The notes: a model not told the origin generated them from the sequence alone. 33,528 nucleotides of DNA from Draconibacterium orientale (GCA_020721645.1 DYMH01000025.1:1-33528); one strand, 5' to 3'. Shown: positions 6,875 through 17,097, numbered from the stretch's first letter. Numbers and translations are program-made.

Positions 6875-9800
6875 TTATTTTCCTATTAAAACAAACGGAC
6901 TCCAAAAAAACGGGTGGGCGTATTTTCCTTCTTCGATGAGCTGTCTTTTTGCTTTATTGAGAGCAAAAGTAAAGTTTCTTTGCTTGTTTTGGATAAAATT
7001 AGTATAAAAATTATACATTAACAGTGTTGTTGATTCATCGGAAACTTTCCAAAGCGAAACAATGAGGTTGTAGGCTCCGGCAAACAAGAGCGATTGCGAG
7101 AGACCGATAACGCCTTCGGATTTGGAAATTTTTCCCAAACCTGTTTCGCAGGCAGAGAGAACGACCAAGTCGGCATCTAATTTTAGGTTGTAGATTTCGC
7201 CCGAATACAGAACTCCATCGTTGGCATCGGTTTCGGCGGTTGTGAGTAAAAGTCCGGAGAGTTCGGGCTTGTCCGGATTTACCATGCCGTGGGTTGCAAT
7301 GTGAATAAATTTGAAATTAGCCAAATCGTTCGATTTTACGTAAGCTTCGGTAGCGAATTTGCGAATTTTAACATCACCCATTAGAATGTTATCGGTAAAG
7401 AGTTTCATAATTTGAGTTAGCTCCGAATCCGTTCCGGGCAAGGGTGCTACATAGGCATTATTGAAAATTCGAGTTTCGGCTTCGTCAAAAACAGGAGCAA
7501 TTCCAATCCAGTCCATTCTGCCCGGATTGTGTTTCAATTCGGCATTGATAGAATGTTCGTACAAACCAACTGAATTGAAATAACTAATGTCATATTTTTT
7601 TATAAGAAAAGGATATTCTTTATAATTTGAAATATCGCCGGAATAGTTTTCGTAAAAAAACGCTTCAAAAGGAATGATACCTAATGCACCATCGGGAATA
7701 ATGATAATGTTTTTGCAATTTTCCGGGATTGTATCCGGGAATAATATTTGATAGAAACGGTAGGCTGTTTTTGTGTATTCGATAATATCATTTTTGTATG
7801 CCGAAGTGATTTTTTTTCGGAAGTCTTCAATTTGATTGTCGAAATTTTTGGGTATCGAATATTGCCTTACTTTCAATGTTTGTTTTGTAAGCACAAAAAT
7901 AATAATGCTGCTGTCGCCCAAAAAATAACTGCGGAGTGCCACGCTGTCGGCAATGGAATTTTGAATGTCTTCGACCGATACAACAACATCTTTGTACTTC
8001 ATTTCGAAATATTTAGGAAAATCGGTTTCAAATTTTTTGGTTAAATTTTGTAGTTTTGTGTTATAATAAAAAAGGCTGTCTCTGAGAGATTTTTCGGTGT
8101 TTTTGTCCACGGCACCTGCCAAGTTTTTCTCCAAATCGGCAATTTGCGATGTGCAATTATTTTCCAAAGCGATTAATTCCGGAGGTATTCCTGCAAATTG
8201 CACGGCATTTGCGGCAGAAATTGCTTCGGAAAGCACCCCCGATTTGTTGCGTTCCGAAAAATAAAATGCTTTGTTGTTCAATGCCGATTTTGTTTGTTTG
8301 TTATCTTCAATTTCGGCAAGTTTCAAAGTGATTTTTATGGCATTTTCGTAAAGCTGTTTGGTTTGATTTCCCAAGGCTAATTTATCGTTTTTTGAGCTAA
8401 CCGACATTCGGGCTTTACTTACCAACGAATCGCAAAGAAGATACGTGTTATAAGACGTTTCGGCATCGCTTTTTAGATTTGATTTGATATATATGGCATC
8501 GAAAATTCGTGCTTTTTCTTGCAGTGATATAAGCAGTTTGTTAATATCATAATACTCCATCGATATTTTGGGATTCGAAATTAAATCGGTTGAATCCGGG
8601 TTAAAATCGTGAACATTTGCCTTGATACTGTTTTGAAAATAGCGTAAAGCATTTTCGTAATCATCTTGTTTATAGAGTGCATTTCCAATATTAGCATAAA
8701 TTTTTACCAGACCCGGATCTTTTGAACCATAATTATTTTCAAAAATTTTTGCAGCTCTTATAAAATAGAGCATTGCATTGGTAAAATCCGATTTTTCGTT
8801 ATAATACAGTCCGATATTATTGTAATAGGCAGCCAATTCCGGGTGATTTTCGCCGTAATATGCCGATTTAATTTCGACAGCTTTTTGAAAATACATCAGA
8901 GCTGTTTCTTTTTTCCCCTGAGCCGATAGCAAATTACCGATATTACCGTATGTTTTTGCAAGGTCCGGGTGTTTTTCGCCCAGTAGTTTTTTCTGTACTT
9001 CGAGAGCCGTTTTATACGAAACAAGAGCCTCGTCATCGTTGCCCATATCTTTACAAATATTTCCGTAATTGATGTATTCGTTGGCAGTGGTAATGTTGTT
9101 TTCGCCGAGGATTTGAATATTCAATTCAAGAGCTTTTTTCGAATAATTTGATGCTAAATTATTTTGTTTTTTGTCGAAATAAATGCCGGCGAGTTTACTG
9201 TAAATTCCTGCTGCTTCGATACTATTTTCCATTTTATTTTTAGTAATAATATCCAAAGCCTGCTGAATATAATCCAAAGCTTTTTCGTATTTTCCCATTC
9301 CTTGGTAAATAATGCTGATGTTTGAAAGCGAACGTGTTAATTCGGGATTTGAATCACCTTGAATTTTTAGACGTAAATCAAAGTCTTTTTGATAATAAAA
9401 TAACGCCGAATCGAGCTTTCCGTCCTCACTCAATACATTGCCCAGCGAAGAATATAAATTTGCCGAAAACAAATTCTCTTCGGTGTTCACTTTTTGATTC
9501 AAATCGATGGCTTTTTTATAGTAGTCGGTTGCAGTTTGGTTGCGTCCTTTGTAAAAGCTTCCATTTCCTAATCCGTAGTATATGTTGATTAATATTTTAT
9601 TATTTTCGCCGATTTTTTCGAGGCATAATTTTTCGGATTCCGCATAGATTTCAAGGGCTTCATCGAAATTATTTTTGTTCAGTAAAACATCAGCCAACGA
9701 AACCGTGCAATAAATGTAATTTTGGTAGGAATCGTATTTTTTGAATATTTCTGCTGCCTGTCTGTACTTTGTTTCGGCATCGCCCAACCGATATTGTGTT

Positions 9801-9925
9801 TTATCGAGATTTGCACTTTTGAAAGTTTCTACCGCTTGTTTTAGTTCTTCTTCCTTGTTTTGTGAGCGAGATGAAATTGAAAATGTCAGAATAAAAACTA
9901 TCAACATAAGAAATGATTTGTTCAT
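6875..9925 (-). CDS. Exported TPR-CHAT protein, predicted caspase-like protease
   Basis: A 1016-residue protein with a signal peptide (residues 1 to about 22) and no lipobox. Residues about 35-450 are some ten tetratricopeptide repeats of the long, roughly 42-residue kinesin-light-chain-like kind (for example YGNIGNLLSAQGKKETALMY). A helical stretch (about 450-640) leads to a C-terminal CHAT domain (about 650-1016). The catalytic dyad of the CHAT/caspase clan is present: His879 in HIATHG and Cys926 in LSACETG. CHAT proteases are cysteine peptidases; TPR-CHAT proteins are known partners in type III-E CRISPR and other defence or signalling systems, but this one appears exported and no such genes are nearby. 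It ends 14 bases before folP. Substrate and role are unknown. Confidence 0.88.
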   Translation of the reverse strand: MNKSFLMLIVFILTFSISSRSQNKEEELKQAVETFKSANLDKTQYRLGDAETKYRQAAEIFKKYDSYQNYIYCTVSLADVLLNKNNFDEALEIYAESEKLCLEKIGENNKILINIYYGLGNGSFYKGRNQTATDYYKKAIDLNQKVNTEENLFSANLYSSLGNVLSEDGKLDSALFYYQKDFDLRLKIQGDSNPELTRSLSNISIIYQGMGKYEKALDYIQQALDIITKNKMENSIEAAGIYSKLAGIYFDKKQNNLASNYSKKALELNIQILGENNITTANEYINYGNICKDMGNDDEALVSYKTALEVQKKLLGEKHPDLAKTYGNIGNLLSAQGKKETALMYFQKAVEIKSAYYGENHPELAAYYNNIGLYYNEKSDFTNAMLYFIRAAKIFENNYGSKDPGLVKIYANIGNALYKQDDYENALRYFQNSIKANVHDFNPDSTDLISNPKISMEYYDINKLLISLQEKARIFDAIYIKSNLKSDAETSYNTYLLCDSLVSKARMSVSSKNDKLALGNQTKQLYENAIKITLKLAEIEDNKQTKSALNNKAFYFSERNKSGVLSEAISAANAVQFAGIPPELIALENNCTSQIADLEKNLAGAVDKNTEKSLRDSLFYYNTKLQNLTKKFETDFPKYFEMKYKDVVVSVEDIQNSIADSVALRSYFLGDSSIIIFVLTKQTLKVRQYSIPKNFDNQIEDFRKKITSAYKNDIIEYTKTAYRFYQILFPDTIPENCKNIIIIPDGALGIIPFEAFFYENYSGDISNYKEYPFLIKKYDISYFNSVGLYEHSINAELKHNPGRMDWIGIAPVFDEAETRIFNNAYVAPLPGTDSELTQIMKLFTDNILMGDVKIRKFATEAYVKSNDLANFKFIHIATHGMVNPDKPELSGLLLTTAETDANDGVLYSGEIYNLKLDADLVVLSACETGLGKISKSEGVIGLSQSLLFAGAYNLIVSLWKVSDESTTLLMYNFYTNFIQNKQRNFTFALNKAKRQLIEEGKYAHPFFWSPFVLIGK

Positions 9926-10270
9926 AATTTTTATGATTTTTAAAGTGATAAAAAAATATAATGTTTTGAAATGTAAAAACCGCTCATTGGCTTTTTAGAA
10001 ATACTTGATTATGCAATTTAATCAAAAATATAGTTTCATACAACATAAATACATGAGATGTGAGATTTGAAAAAGCAACCTAAACCTTATATTCGATGTT
10101 TTTATTGAACTTAAAAAACAACTGTATATTTTAACAAATTATTTGAGAGAAAGAAAAATGAGAATTTCAATTTCTTAAAGGAGTTATTATTCCCGAGTAT
10201 GCAAAATTATTTTTTGTTTATCGGCGCAGATTACACATAAGTCTATGCGATTTTATGAAGAGGAATTGAA
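9926..10270. other. Intergenic region with no recognised feature
   Basis: This AT-rich gap of 345 bases separates the start of the TPR-CHAT gene from the end of the LRR gene. I looked for tRNA-like cloverleaves, strong hairpins with T runs and consensus promoters on both strands and found none. It probably holds the TPR-CHAT promoter in a form I cannot recognise. Confidence 0.5.
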
Positions 10271-11074
10271 TTAAAATCGCACTTTGGCATTGGGCAGCAA
10301 TGTTTTTACTTTGAATTTTTCGTCTTTTAATTCCGGATTACCGCGTAAATCCATTTTTTGAAGTTTTCGTAATTTTAGGATATGGTAGGGGAGTTTGTTT
10401 AATTGATTTTGACTCAAATCCAATTCTTGAAGAAATAATAATTGTCCTATTTCTTCCGGAATTTCGGTCAATCGGTTATTTGCCAAATCCAATTGTTGAA
10501 TGTTTCTCAGTTCTCCGATTTCTTTCGGAAGTTGTGTTATTTTATTATCGGCAAGGAAAAGAATTCGGAGTCCTTTCAGATTTCCAATTTCGGGAGGTAT
10601 TTTGTAGATATCGTTATTTTCGAGTCCTAAAAGTTGTAAGCCGATTAAATTTCCAACTTCTTTGGGAAGTTTGATAATTTTATTTCCGGCAAGTGCTAAA
10701 CTGTTGAGGTTATTTAATTTCGATAATTTTTTAATTGTTTGTCGAATATAGATTCGCGGATTATTACTTAAATCGAGGTATTGCAGATTTTGCAGCAATT
10801 CAATTTCATCGGGCATGTATTCTATCGAATTATTATCCAACGAAAGATATTGCAGATTTTTGAATTTAAAAACTTCTTTCGGAAACGAAGTATATCCTCG
10901 ATTGCTGAGAAAAAGAATATAAACATTTTGCGAATCGGGCAATGCTTCTTCGAGTGAAGTATAGGTTGTTTGCAACGAAAGTTCATCAACAGAAAGTAAT
11001 TTTCCTTGTGCCTTGGTTGTTAAGTGGGGGGCAAGGAAAACAGAAAAAAGTAGTATTTGTTTTATATATCGCAT
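10271..11074 (-). CDS. Exported leucine-rich-repeat protein
   Basis: A 267-residue protein with a signal peptide (1 to about 22, cleavage near TKAQG) and no lipobox. Residues about 60-245 hold about eight leucine-rich repeats of 23 residues with the pattern LxxLxLxxNxIxxLPxEIGxL, for example LQELDLSQNQLNKLP. These form a curved solenoid that usually binds proteins or other surface ligands. A short C-terminal cap ends LLPNAKVRF. It is transcribed alone on the minus strand, downstream of the argF terminator. The ligand is unknown. Confidence 0.85.
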   Translation of the reverse strand: MRYIKQILLFSVFLAPHLTTKAQGKLLSVDELSLQTTYTSLEEALPDSQNVYILFLSNRGYTSFPKEVFKFKNLQYLSLDNNSIEYMPDEIELLQNLQYLDLSNNPRIYIRQTIKKLSKLNNLNSLALAGNKIIKLPKEVGNLIGLQLLGLENNDIYKIPPEIGNLKGLRILFLADNKITQLPKEIGELRNIQQLDLANNRLTEIPEEIGQLLFLQELDLSQNQLNKLPYHILKLRKLQKMDLRGNPELKDEKFKVKTLLPNAKVRF

Positions 11075-11177
11075 GTTGTTACTTATGTTTTATCACTTTT
11101 TCTCGGAAAATGATTTTTTCAAAAAATCAAAAATAAGAATAATAAAGTGTAAATAGCACATCTTTTTAAAAATTTAG

Positions 11178-11210
11178 AAAAAATAAAGAGGCAAATCGTA
11201 AGCCTCTTTA
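11178..11210 (-). terminator. Intrinsic terminator of argF
   Basis: On the minus strand AAAGAGGC (11209-11202), a nine-base loop and GCCTCTTT (11192-11185) form a stem followed by a T-rich run (11184-11178). It lies 19 bases beyond the argF stop codon. Confidence 0.85.
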
Positions 11211-11228
11211 ATTTGTATTCCTTGATTA

Positions 11229-12230
11229 TCAATCGCCTAATGTTGCAACCATGATTGCTTTTATGGTGTGCATACGGTTTTCGGCTTGGTCGAAAACCAC
11301 AGATGCAGGAGATTCAAAAACTTCTTCGGTAACTTCAATTCCGTCGAGCCCGAATTTCTGAAAAACTTCTTCGCCCACTTTGGTTTCACGATTGTGGAAT
11401 GCGGGTAAGCAATGCAAGAATTTGCAGGTTTTGTTGCCTGTCAAATCCATCATTTGTTTATTAATTTGATACGGTTTCAGCAGTTTAATTCGTTCAGCCC
11501 ATACGGCATCGGGTTCTCCCATCGAAACCCACACATCGGTATAAAGAAAATCGCAGCCTTTAACAGCAGTTTTCGGGTCGTCGGTAATTGTGATTCGGGC
11601 ACCGGTTTCTTTTGCAATGGCTTGGCATTGTTGAACTAATTGAGCTTCGGGTTGTAAATCTTTTGGTCCGCAGATTCTCACGTCCATACCAAGTTTTGCT
11701 CCGACAACGAGCATCGAATTTCCAACGTTGTTGCGTGCATCACCCAAATAACAATAAGCGATTTCGTTGATATTTTTCGGCGAATGTTCTTTCATTGTCA
11801 TCACATCAGCCAGCATTTGCGTGGGGTGAAATTCGTTGGTTAATCCGTTCCAAACAGGAACTCCGGCGTATTTGCCGAGTTCTTCGACAGTTTCCTGTGC
11901 ATATCCGCGATATTCGATTCCGTCGTACATTCTGCCAAGCACGCGGGCTGTATCTTTCATGCTTTCTTTTTGCCCTATTTGTGAGCCGCTCGGACCCAAA
12001 TATGTAACATGTGCTCCTTGGTCGTGAGCCGCAACTTCAAAGGCACAACGGGTGCGGGTGGAAGCTTTTTCAAATATCAGGGCGATATTTTTGCCTTTCA
12101 TGCGTTGTTGTTCGGTTCCGTTGTATTTTGCGGCTTTGAGGTCGAACGAGAGTTTTAGTAAAAAATTGATTTCTTCGGGTGTAAAATCCAACAATTTTAA
12201 AAAATTGCGATTTCTTAAATTAAATGCCAT
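11229..12230 (-). CDS. argF: Ornithine carbamoyltransferase
   Basis: A 333-residue enzyme that makes citrulline from ornithine and carbamoyl phosphate in arginine synthesis. The carbamoyl-phosphate-binding STRTRCAFE motif lies near residue 54. [18 protein letters not shown] (ornithine loop) and the catalytic-Cys motif FLHCLPAFH follow in the expected order. The classic HCLP and SMGE motifs favour the ornithine enzyme over the N-acetylornithine or succinylornithine enzymes found in some Bacteroidota. I place the start at 12230 rather than at the upstream ATG at 12266, because the shorter form has the usual length and the upstream ATG overlaps a -7 promoter box. No other arginine genes lie nearby. 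Confidence 0.95.
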   Translation of the reverse strand: MAFNLRNRNFLKLLDFTPEEINFLLKLSFDLKAAKYNGTEQQRMKGKNIALIFEKASTRTRCAFEVAAHDQGAHVTYLGPSGSQIGQKESMKDTARVLGRMYDGIEYRGYAQETVEELGKYAGVPVWNGLTNEFHPTQMLADVMTMKEHSPKNINEIAYCYLGDARNNVGNSMLVVGAKLGMDVRICGPKDLQPEAQLVQQCQAIAKETGARITITDDPKTAVKGCDFLYTDVWVSMGEPDAVWAERIKLLKPYQINKQMMDLTGNKTCKFLHCLPAFHNRETKVGEEVFQKFGLDGIEVTEEVFESPASVVFDQAENRMHTIKAIMVATLGD

Positions 12231-12265
12231 AAGTTTATAAGATTTTGTGATTAGATTTATCGACA

Positions 12266-12273
12266 CAAATTTA
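12266..12273 (-). promoter_or_regulatory. Probable -7 box of the argF promoter
   Basis: Minus-strand TAAATTTG fits TAnnTTTG. The -33 region is only T-rich. Transcription from about 12261 gives a leader of about 30 bases before the ATG at 12230, and rules out the in-frame ATG at 12266. Confidence 0.5.
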
Positions 12274-12341
12274 TAATTTTACGTTATAAAAAAAACTGAA
12301 TTTTGGCAAGATTTTTTTGTATTTTCAAAAAATCATTTTTA

Positions 12342-12785
12342 TCATGTTAATTTTATGGGGTGAGCCGATTGTATGATACGGTTCAATTGCTCTTCATCAA
12401 TTTTAAGTTGCAATAATTCGATAGCTTTTATAAGAGTGGTACAATAAAAATATTCGGTATTTAATTTTTTCAGTAAATCGGCATACCGGTGAACATTGAC
12501 TAATTTGTGCGGATTATCGACAAGGTATAAGTGCTTGTATTCAAGATTTTTAATCTCTGATTTTTGTTGGATATAGGTATCAAAATTTAACAGAAAATCA
12601 TGAATATCTGTTTCTCTGAAATCGGTAATTACATATTTTATGTTATTTTCAAAAAGGATTTGTTTAAAAAACAGAAAGCCTTTTGTAAAATCGTCTTCGG
12701 TCCACACGCCAAGCCATTTGAGGATAAGTAATTGATACCGTTCTGAAATAATAGATTGAAGGGTCACGAGTCTCTGTCTTTGCAC
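12342..12785 (-). CDS. SpoIIAA-like (STAS-like fold) protein, function unknown
   Basis: A predicted 147-residue cytoplasmic protein. Its strand-helix order and the pattern LLILKW, about ten residues, FTKGFLFFKQILFEN, then KYVITDFRET parallel the three 134-residue proteins at 29455-31174 (LVIITW, EEYKKPFLAAFEF, NYIADIRDQ). I read it as a distant relative of that family, which resembles SpoIIAA-like (STAS-type) domains. It lacks the downstream WFQ and NVFKKY segments those share. No catalytic residues are evident. The start is a GTG at 12785 that overlaps a -7-like box (12785-12792); a second in-frame GTG at 12767 is the alternative. The double-Usp gene lies 58 bases upstream on the same strand. 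Confidence 0.6.
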   Translation of the reverse strand: MQRQRLVTLQSIISERYQLLILKWLGVWTEDDFTKGFLFFKQILFENNIKYVITDFRETDIHDFLLNFDTYIQQKSEIKNLEYKHLYLVDNPHKLVNVHRYADLLKKLNTEYFYCTTLIKAIELLQLKIDEEQLNRIIQSAHPIKLT

Positions 12786-12843
12786 AAAGATATAGAATTA
12801 CATGAAGAAAAAGAAAACAAATGAATTTTTGGATTTTTAAAAT

Positions 12844-14172
12844 CTACGATAAAATTCCTTTTACTAATTTTGTTGAAGTGCCGTGTGTGGTAGCAAAAAG
12901 AATTGGTATTTGCGGATTTTTTTTCACGATTGCCTGTTCCTCGTTTCCCAAAACAACGCCCGAAAAGCTTATTTTTTCCTGAGGCATAATCATAATCAAA
13001 TCCGTTTCGGTTTGTGTTGCACTGATATTGGTGGAATCGGTAAAAGATTTTGTATCTTCAATTGTAATGGTTTCGTGTTCGATATTGTATTGTCGGAAAA
13101 ACGAACGGGCGAAATTCAAATTGTTGTGGGTTTTTAATTTGGTAACATCAACCATAAATTTCCCCGGCAAGCTGATATGAAATTTCAAATTCAATTTATC
13201 GGCAAATTCTTTGGCAACTTTCAGTTTTATTTTTGTCTCCGACCGATTGTCGACAGGAAACAATACATTTTTAATTTCTCCGCTTTTGGGCGGAGCCTGA
13301 ACTGCCATAACGGGTATTTGTGAGTTGCAAACCATATTCAGTTGGCGTTGCGAACTGTTTGCTCCCAATATAATCAATTTCACATTTCCTTCTGAAACTT
13401 CTTTCACGGCAACCGACAGATTAACATTGCGATCGGCTACTTTAACATCAATTTCAACTCCGTATTTGGTTCTGACTTCGTTTTTGGTTTTATTTTTCAT
13501 TTCTGCCAATGCCGTTTCCATTTCTTTACCTTTTTTGGTAAAATGGATAAGCATCAAATTGGTATCCATTTTTTTGGAAAGCATAACACCGTAATCTAAT
13601 GCGTAGCCCGATTCTTTGTCGAACTCCCACACCACGGCAATAATTCCGCTGCCGGGCGATTCTTGGTGTTCTTCTTCTAAATGTATTTCTGTTTGTGATT
13701 CCTCAATTTCTTCGTGCCCGTCTTCCGTTTCGGGAGCATTTTCTTCAAGTATTTCGATATGATTGCTTTGGAATACGGGAGCTTCCGGGTGATATTCCTG
13801 CAAAATTTCGGGAGAAGTTTGAAGAGGCGATGGGTCGAGATAGGGCTCGTGTTGAGAGAGTTTTGCAACATCTAAGCTTTTAAGTCGTTCAATTTTATGA
13901 AGTAATTCATTTTGATACTCTTCCGAAGCATGCCAAGCTAACTCTAAGGTTAACAAAAACATGGCTTCTGTTTCTTTGTTTTCGGGATTCGATTTATAGG
14001 CAGAAAATATCGGTCGTAAAACTTTATTGTTCCAAAAAATTTGATTTTCGATGAACGATACAAAATTGGTATAGAAAATCCTGTCCGAGGCATACTCAGC
14101 TTCATCTGTCCTTTGATGTGACAAATTAAAATATTTCAAACATTCGAGAGTATTTTCAGAGAAAAAATTCAT
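12844..14172 (-). CDS. Universal-stress-protein family protein with two Usp domains
   Basis: A 442-residue cytoplasmic protein. Residues 1-105 form a helical domain I do not recognise. Residues about 110-172 are an acidic Glu/Pro-rich linker. Two Usp-like alpha/beta domains follow: about 176-290 (GIIAVVWEFDKESGYALDYG, ending in VKLIILGANSSQRQ and QIPVMAVQ) and about 300-430 (NVLFPVDNRSETKIKLKVAKEFADKL cut here into its strand and helix parts, ending in PQIPILFATTHG). The glycine-rich G-2x-G-9x-G(S/T) ATP-binding motif is not visible in either domain, so it is probably a non-ATP-binding member. Such proteins respond to starvation or stress in other bacteria; here the role is inferred only from family. 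A SpoIIAA-like gene follows 58 bases downstream. Confidence 0.75.
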   Translation of the reverse strand: MNFFSENTLECLKYFNLSHQRTDEAEYASDRIFYTNFVSFIENQIFWNNKVLRPIFSAYKSNPENKETEAMFLLTLELAWHASEEYQNELLHKIERLKSLDVAKLSQHEPYLDPSPLQTSPEILQEYHPEAPVFQSNHIEILEENAPETEDGHEEIEESQTEIHLEEEHQESPGSGIIAVVWEFDKESGYALDYGVMLSKKMDTNLMLIHFTKKGKEMETALAEMKNKTKNEVRTKYGVEIDVKVADRNVNLSVAVKEVSEGNVKLIILGANSSQRQLNMVCNSQIPVMAVQAPPKSGEIKNVLFPVDNRSETKIKLKVAKEFADKLNLKFHISLPGKFMVDVTKLKTHNNLNFARSFFRQYNIEHETITIEDTKSFTDSTNISATQTETDLIMIMPQEKISFSGVVLGNEEQAIVKKNPQIPILFATTHGTSTKLVKGILS

Positions 14173-14395
14173 GTTCGATTTGCTTTATGTGCTCGATTCT
14201 TTTAATCAAAGACTATATACTCCGTAAAACGGTTGCAAAGATTCAAATATTGTTTATTTTTTTTAAGTGCTCTCAAAAAAAACAAAACTTATGCCAAATT
14301 TTTTTGATTTTACGAAATTTAGGTAAGCACATATCCTACAAATTTAATAAAATGTAGCGAAATATCAGAAAATTTAATTTATTTTTTATCTTTTT

Positions 14396-16705
14396 TTATT
14401 GATAAGCATTTCGATTGAAGACAAAAAATCCGAGATTGAAAATCAAATAAAAATTATTGTTCCCGTTATTTTGATAATAATTATATCCAATACTCACCGG
14501 ACCGACAATTGAGTGATAGACCAAGGTTGCATTTCCGCAATAAAATCTCGAATCAAACGGTTTTCCTTCATGAGCTATAAATCGAAAATCATTGGTGGTT
14601 TCGGGTGATAAATCGCGATACGGCTGAAAAATATATGCCTCCAATCGGAACTGTATCAAATCGGTAAATCGATATATTGCAATGGGACCGGCTGCGGCAT
14701 ACTTTTGTGCGCGAAAATCGTCATTAAACAACGCTTTGATGTATGGAAAAGGCTCAAAGGGCTTGGCTTGAATGACCGTAGCGGTATAATTACTGAATAT
14801 TTTTTGGTTCGACCAATACAAATTTAATTTGTACCCAAGCGTAAAATGCTTCGACAAACGGAAATTGTTGGTGTAATCCAATTCACTGTTCCAATAATCG
14901 TAACCGGTTTTTGAGAGCACTTGGTTTAATGCCGTGGTTCCGGGGGTATGTGTCTCGTTTCCTTTAATATAATTTGCATTGATGCTGAAATATATTCCTC
15001 TGTCCGCATAGATAATCCGATTCAAAGTACTTTCGGTATATTTAAGAAAATAGCGTCTGAAATTAAAAGCTGAAACATCGGGTTTATCGTAGCTGTAGAA
15101 TATTCTGGATTGAAAATAATCGGTCGAATTATATGCCCAAACGATGCCGCTTGTCAGTTTTCCGTTAATTTTAATCGGAATACCTGCTTCGGCACGATAA
15201 ATAAACTCATTGACAATGATATAGGGTGATTTTTTATCTTCAAAAAAATATTCGGGCGAGGAAATCGAATAATTCCAACGATTATATGCAATTGCTGTTT
15301 CGGCAAACCAAGGCGTACTCGTTGCAAAATCGACACGCCCCGAAAATTGTGCCGCATTATAGAATTTCCCAAAATATACGTTACCCGAAAATTTATAGGC
15401 ACGTGCAAAAAAATAGCGATACGACAAGCCCAAATATCCTTCATTGAGGATACTCGATGAAATGTTGCCACCCAAACCGGCTTTGAATTTTTTTGCCTTC
15501 TTTGCTGTCAATTTTAAATCAAAAACCTGAGTGATACTGTCGAATATTGCCTCTGGAGATAAAGATGAAATTTGTCCGCCTGCCAACAGTTTAAAATACT
15601 GTTCTTTCAATTTATCAATTCCGATAATTTCTTTTTTCTTACTCAACAGATTGATGATATATTTTTCCTGACGCGGTCTGAGTCCTTGAATTTCAATATT
15701 ATTGAAATGAAGTTCCGGTATTTTGTGTTTAAACTTTTCACGCTTTTTTTTTCGTTCTTCCGGGCTTTCGCGGCGGCTTATGAGCTGTTTTATTTCATTC
15801 ATTTTGTGCATTGCCGTATCGTAACCTATTTGAGATGTCGAACTTCCTCCTCTGAAATCGGTTAATCCCAGACCATAAATTTTGGGTTCGAGAAGAATAC
15901 TTTTTGCGGCAGGCAAAGAAAAATCGGTTTGCATGGCAATCATATTTTCGAGTTGCGAAAGTAAATCATCATCTTCGGGCTCTTCGCTGTTCGATGATAC
16001 TTTAACACCTATAATGAAATCGGGATTGAAATCGTTTATCATCACATCTTTCGGAAAATTATCATAAATTCCTCCGTCAAACAAGAGCCTCCCTTCGATA
16101 CGTATGGGTTTGAAATACAGAGGAAAAGTCATTGATGCACGAATCGCAGCGGCTAAATTTCCTTTTCTGAAATAGACGGCTTTGTGCAAAAACACATCAG
16201 ACGCAACGCATCGAAAGGGAATCATTAAACTGTCGAAATTATAATTCGCCGCCGCTGCCGGTGCTGCAAGAATTTGCATGAATGCGAAATCAATTTGGTA
16301 AGGTTCTATAACATTTGAAGGCAGATAGGTTTTTGTAACGGAATCGACTCGAAATTTTAAACTTGTAATTTCGGCATTATCTTCTTCTTTTTTAGAGAAA
16401 AATTGATATTTATCCTCTATCACACCTTTCGACCATGTTTCAAACTGTTCGGAGGTTAATAATTTTTCAATTTCATCGGGTGTATATCCCGAAGCATACA
16501 ACCCGCCGACAATAGCACCAATAGATGTGCCTGCGATGTAATCTATCGGAATATCGTTTTCTTCCAAGGCACGCAATACGCCCACATGAGCCATTCCTTT
16601 GGCTCCGCCGCCGCTTAGAACAAGACCCACTTTCTGGGCGTAAAGAATTGTATTTAAATTGATTGTAATAAATATCAACAGAAACAGAGCACATTTTTTT
16701 TCCAT
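14396..16705 (-). CDS. Patatin-like phospholipase with outer-membrane beta-barrel domain
   Basis: A 769-residue predicted outer-membrane enzyme. The N-terminal signal peptide (about 1-23) is followed by a patatin domain: oxyanion-hole GGGAKG (residues 32-37), nucleophile Ser61 in GTSIG, and Asp210 in [10 protein letters not shown], completing the Ser-Asp dyad. A POTRA-like segment (about 325-385, [20 protein letters not shown]) leads to a C-terminal BamA/Omp85-type beta-barrel ending in a typical aromatic strand ([14 protein letters not shown]). The layout resembles PlpD-type secreted lipases, where the barrel exposes or releases the lipase. I chose the ATG at 16705 over 16732 because it begins directly at the signal peptide. 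It is divergent from the acyl-CoA synthetase gene. Confidence 0.92.
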   Translation of the reverse strand: MEKKCALFLLIFITINLNTILYAQKVGLVLSGGGAKGMAHVGVLRALEENDIPIDYIAGTSIGAIVGGLYASGYTPDEIEKLLTSEQFETWSKGVIEDKYQFFSKKEEDNAEITSLKFRVDSVTKTYLPSNVIEPYQIDFAFMQILAAPAAAANYNFDSLMIPFRCVASDVFLHKAVYFRKGNLAAAIRASMTFPLYFKPIRIEGRLLFDGGIYDNFPKDVMINDFNPDFIIGVKVSSNSEEPEDDDLLSQLENMIAMQTDFSLPAAKSILLEPKIYGLGLTDFRGGSSTSQIGYDTAMHKMNEIKQLISRRESPEERKKKREKFKHKIPELHFNNIEIQGLRPRQEKYIINLLSKKKEIIGIDKLKEQYFKLLAGGQISSLSPEAIFDSITQVFDLKLTAKKAKKFKAGLGGNISSSILNEGYLGLSYRYFFARAYKFSGNVYFGKFYNAAQFSGRVDFATSTPWFAETAIAYNRWNYSISSPEYFFEDKKSPYIIVNEFIYRAEAGIPIKINGKLTSGIVWAYNSTDYFQSRIFYSYDKPDVSAFNFRRYFLKYTESTLNRIIYADRGIYFSINANYIKGNETHTPGTTALNQVLSKTGYDYWNSELDYTNNFRLSKHFTLGYKLNLYWSNQKIFSNYTATVIQAKPFEPFPYIKALFNDDFRAQKYAAAGPIAIYRFTDLIQFRLEAYIFQPYRDLSPETTNDFRFIAHEGKPFDSRFYCGNATLVYHSIVGPVSIGYNYYQNNGNNNFYLIFNLGFFVFNRNAYQ

Positions 16706-16875
16706 ATCCTGTCCTTGTATTTTAATCTCCAAAATTCGTCAATTTTTATATCTTTTTGTTGTAATTGTCGTTTTTTTTAGAATTATTCGGTAAAATTCAT
16801 CAAGTAAATAGGTATTTTTTAAAATTTTAAATGTAATACACTAATAAAAAGGGCTTTTGTGTTATTTATTCAATT

Positions 16876-16980
16876 TATACTGTACACGGTCATAGATTGC
16901 GTTTGATAAATTGTATAACTATTTGATATTAAAAATAATCAGCATATCAACACATCAAAAAATCAACCAATCATAGTATA
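16876..16980 (+). repeat. 105-bp element, full-length diverged copy
   Basis: Exactly 105 bases, beginning TATACT and ending AGTATA (6-bp terminal inverted repeats). It aligns without gaps to the copy at 31264-31368 with about 13 mismatches, and it has the same orientation as that copy. It has no coding capacity, so it is best described as a miniature dispersed repeat. Confidence 0.85.
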
Positions 16981-17066
16981 TATCCAAAATAATTATTAAA
17001 AATTTTGTGATTATTGGACTGTGCGGATTCGTTTTTGTAATTTTTCGAAAAATCTGATATTTATCC

Positions 17067-17097
17067 TTTCTACTCTCGCCCGGCTTTCGTACTTTTG
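17067..17097 (+). promoter_or_regulatory. Promoter of the acyl-CoA synthetase gene
   Basis: TTTC (17067-17070), a 19-base spacer and TACTTTTG (17090-17097) match the Bacteroidota consensus with one change. It lies 25 bases before the ATG at 17123 and supports that start over the upstream in-frame ATG at 17021. Confidence 0.6.

Noticed and set aside
6875-9925. CRISPR-linked TPR-CHAT (Craspase-type) system
   Set aside because: No CRISPR array or cas gene is in the window and the protein has a signal peptide, so it does not fit a cytoplasmic Craspase.
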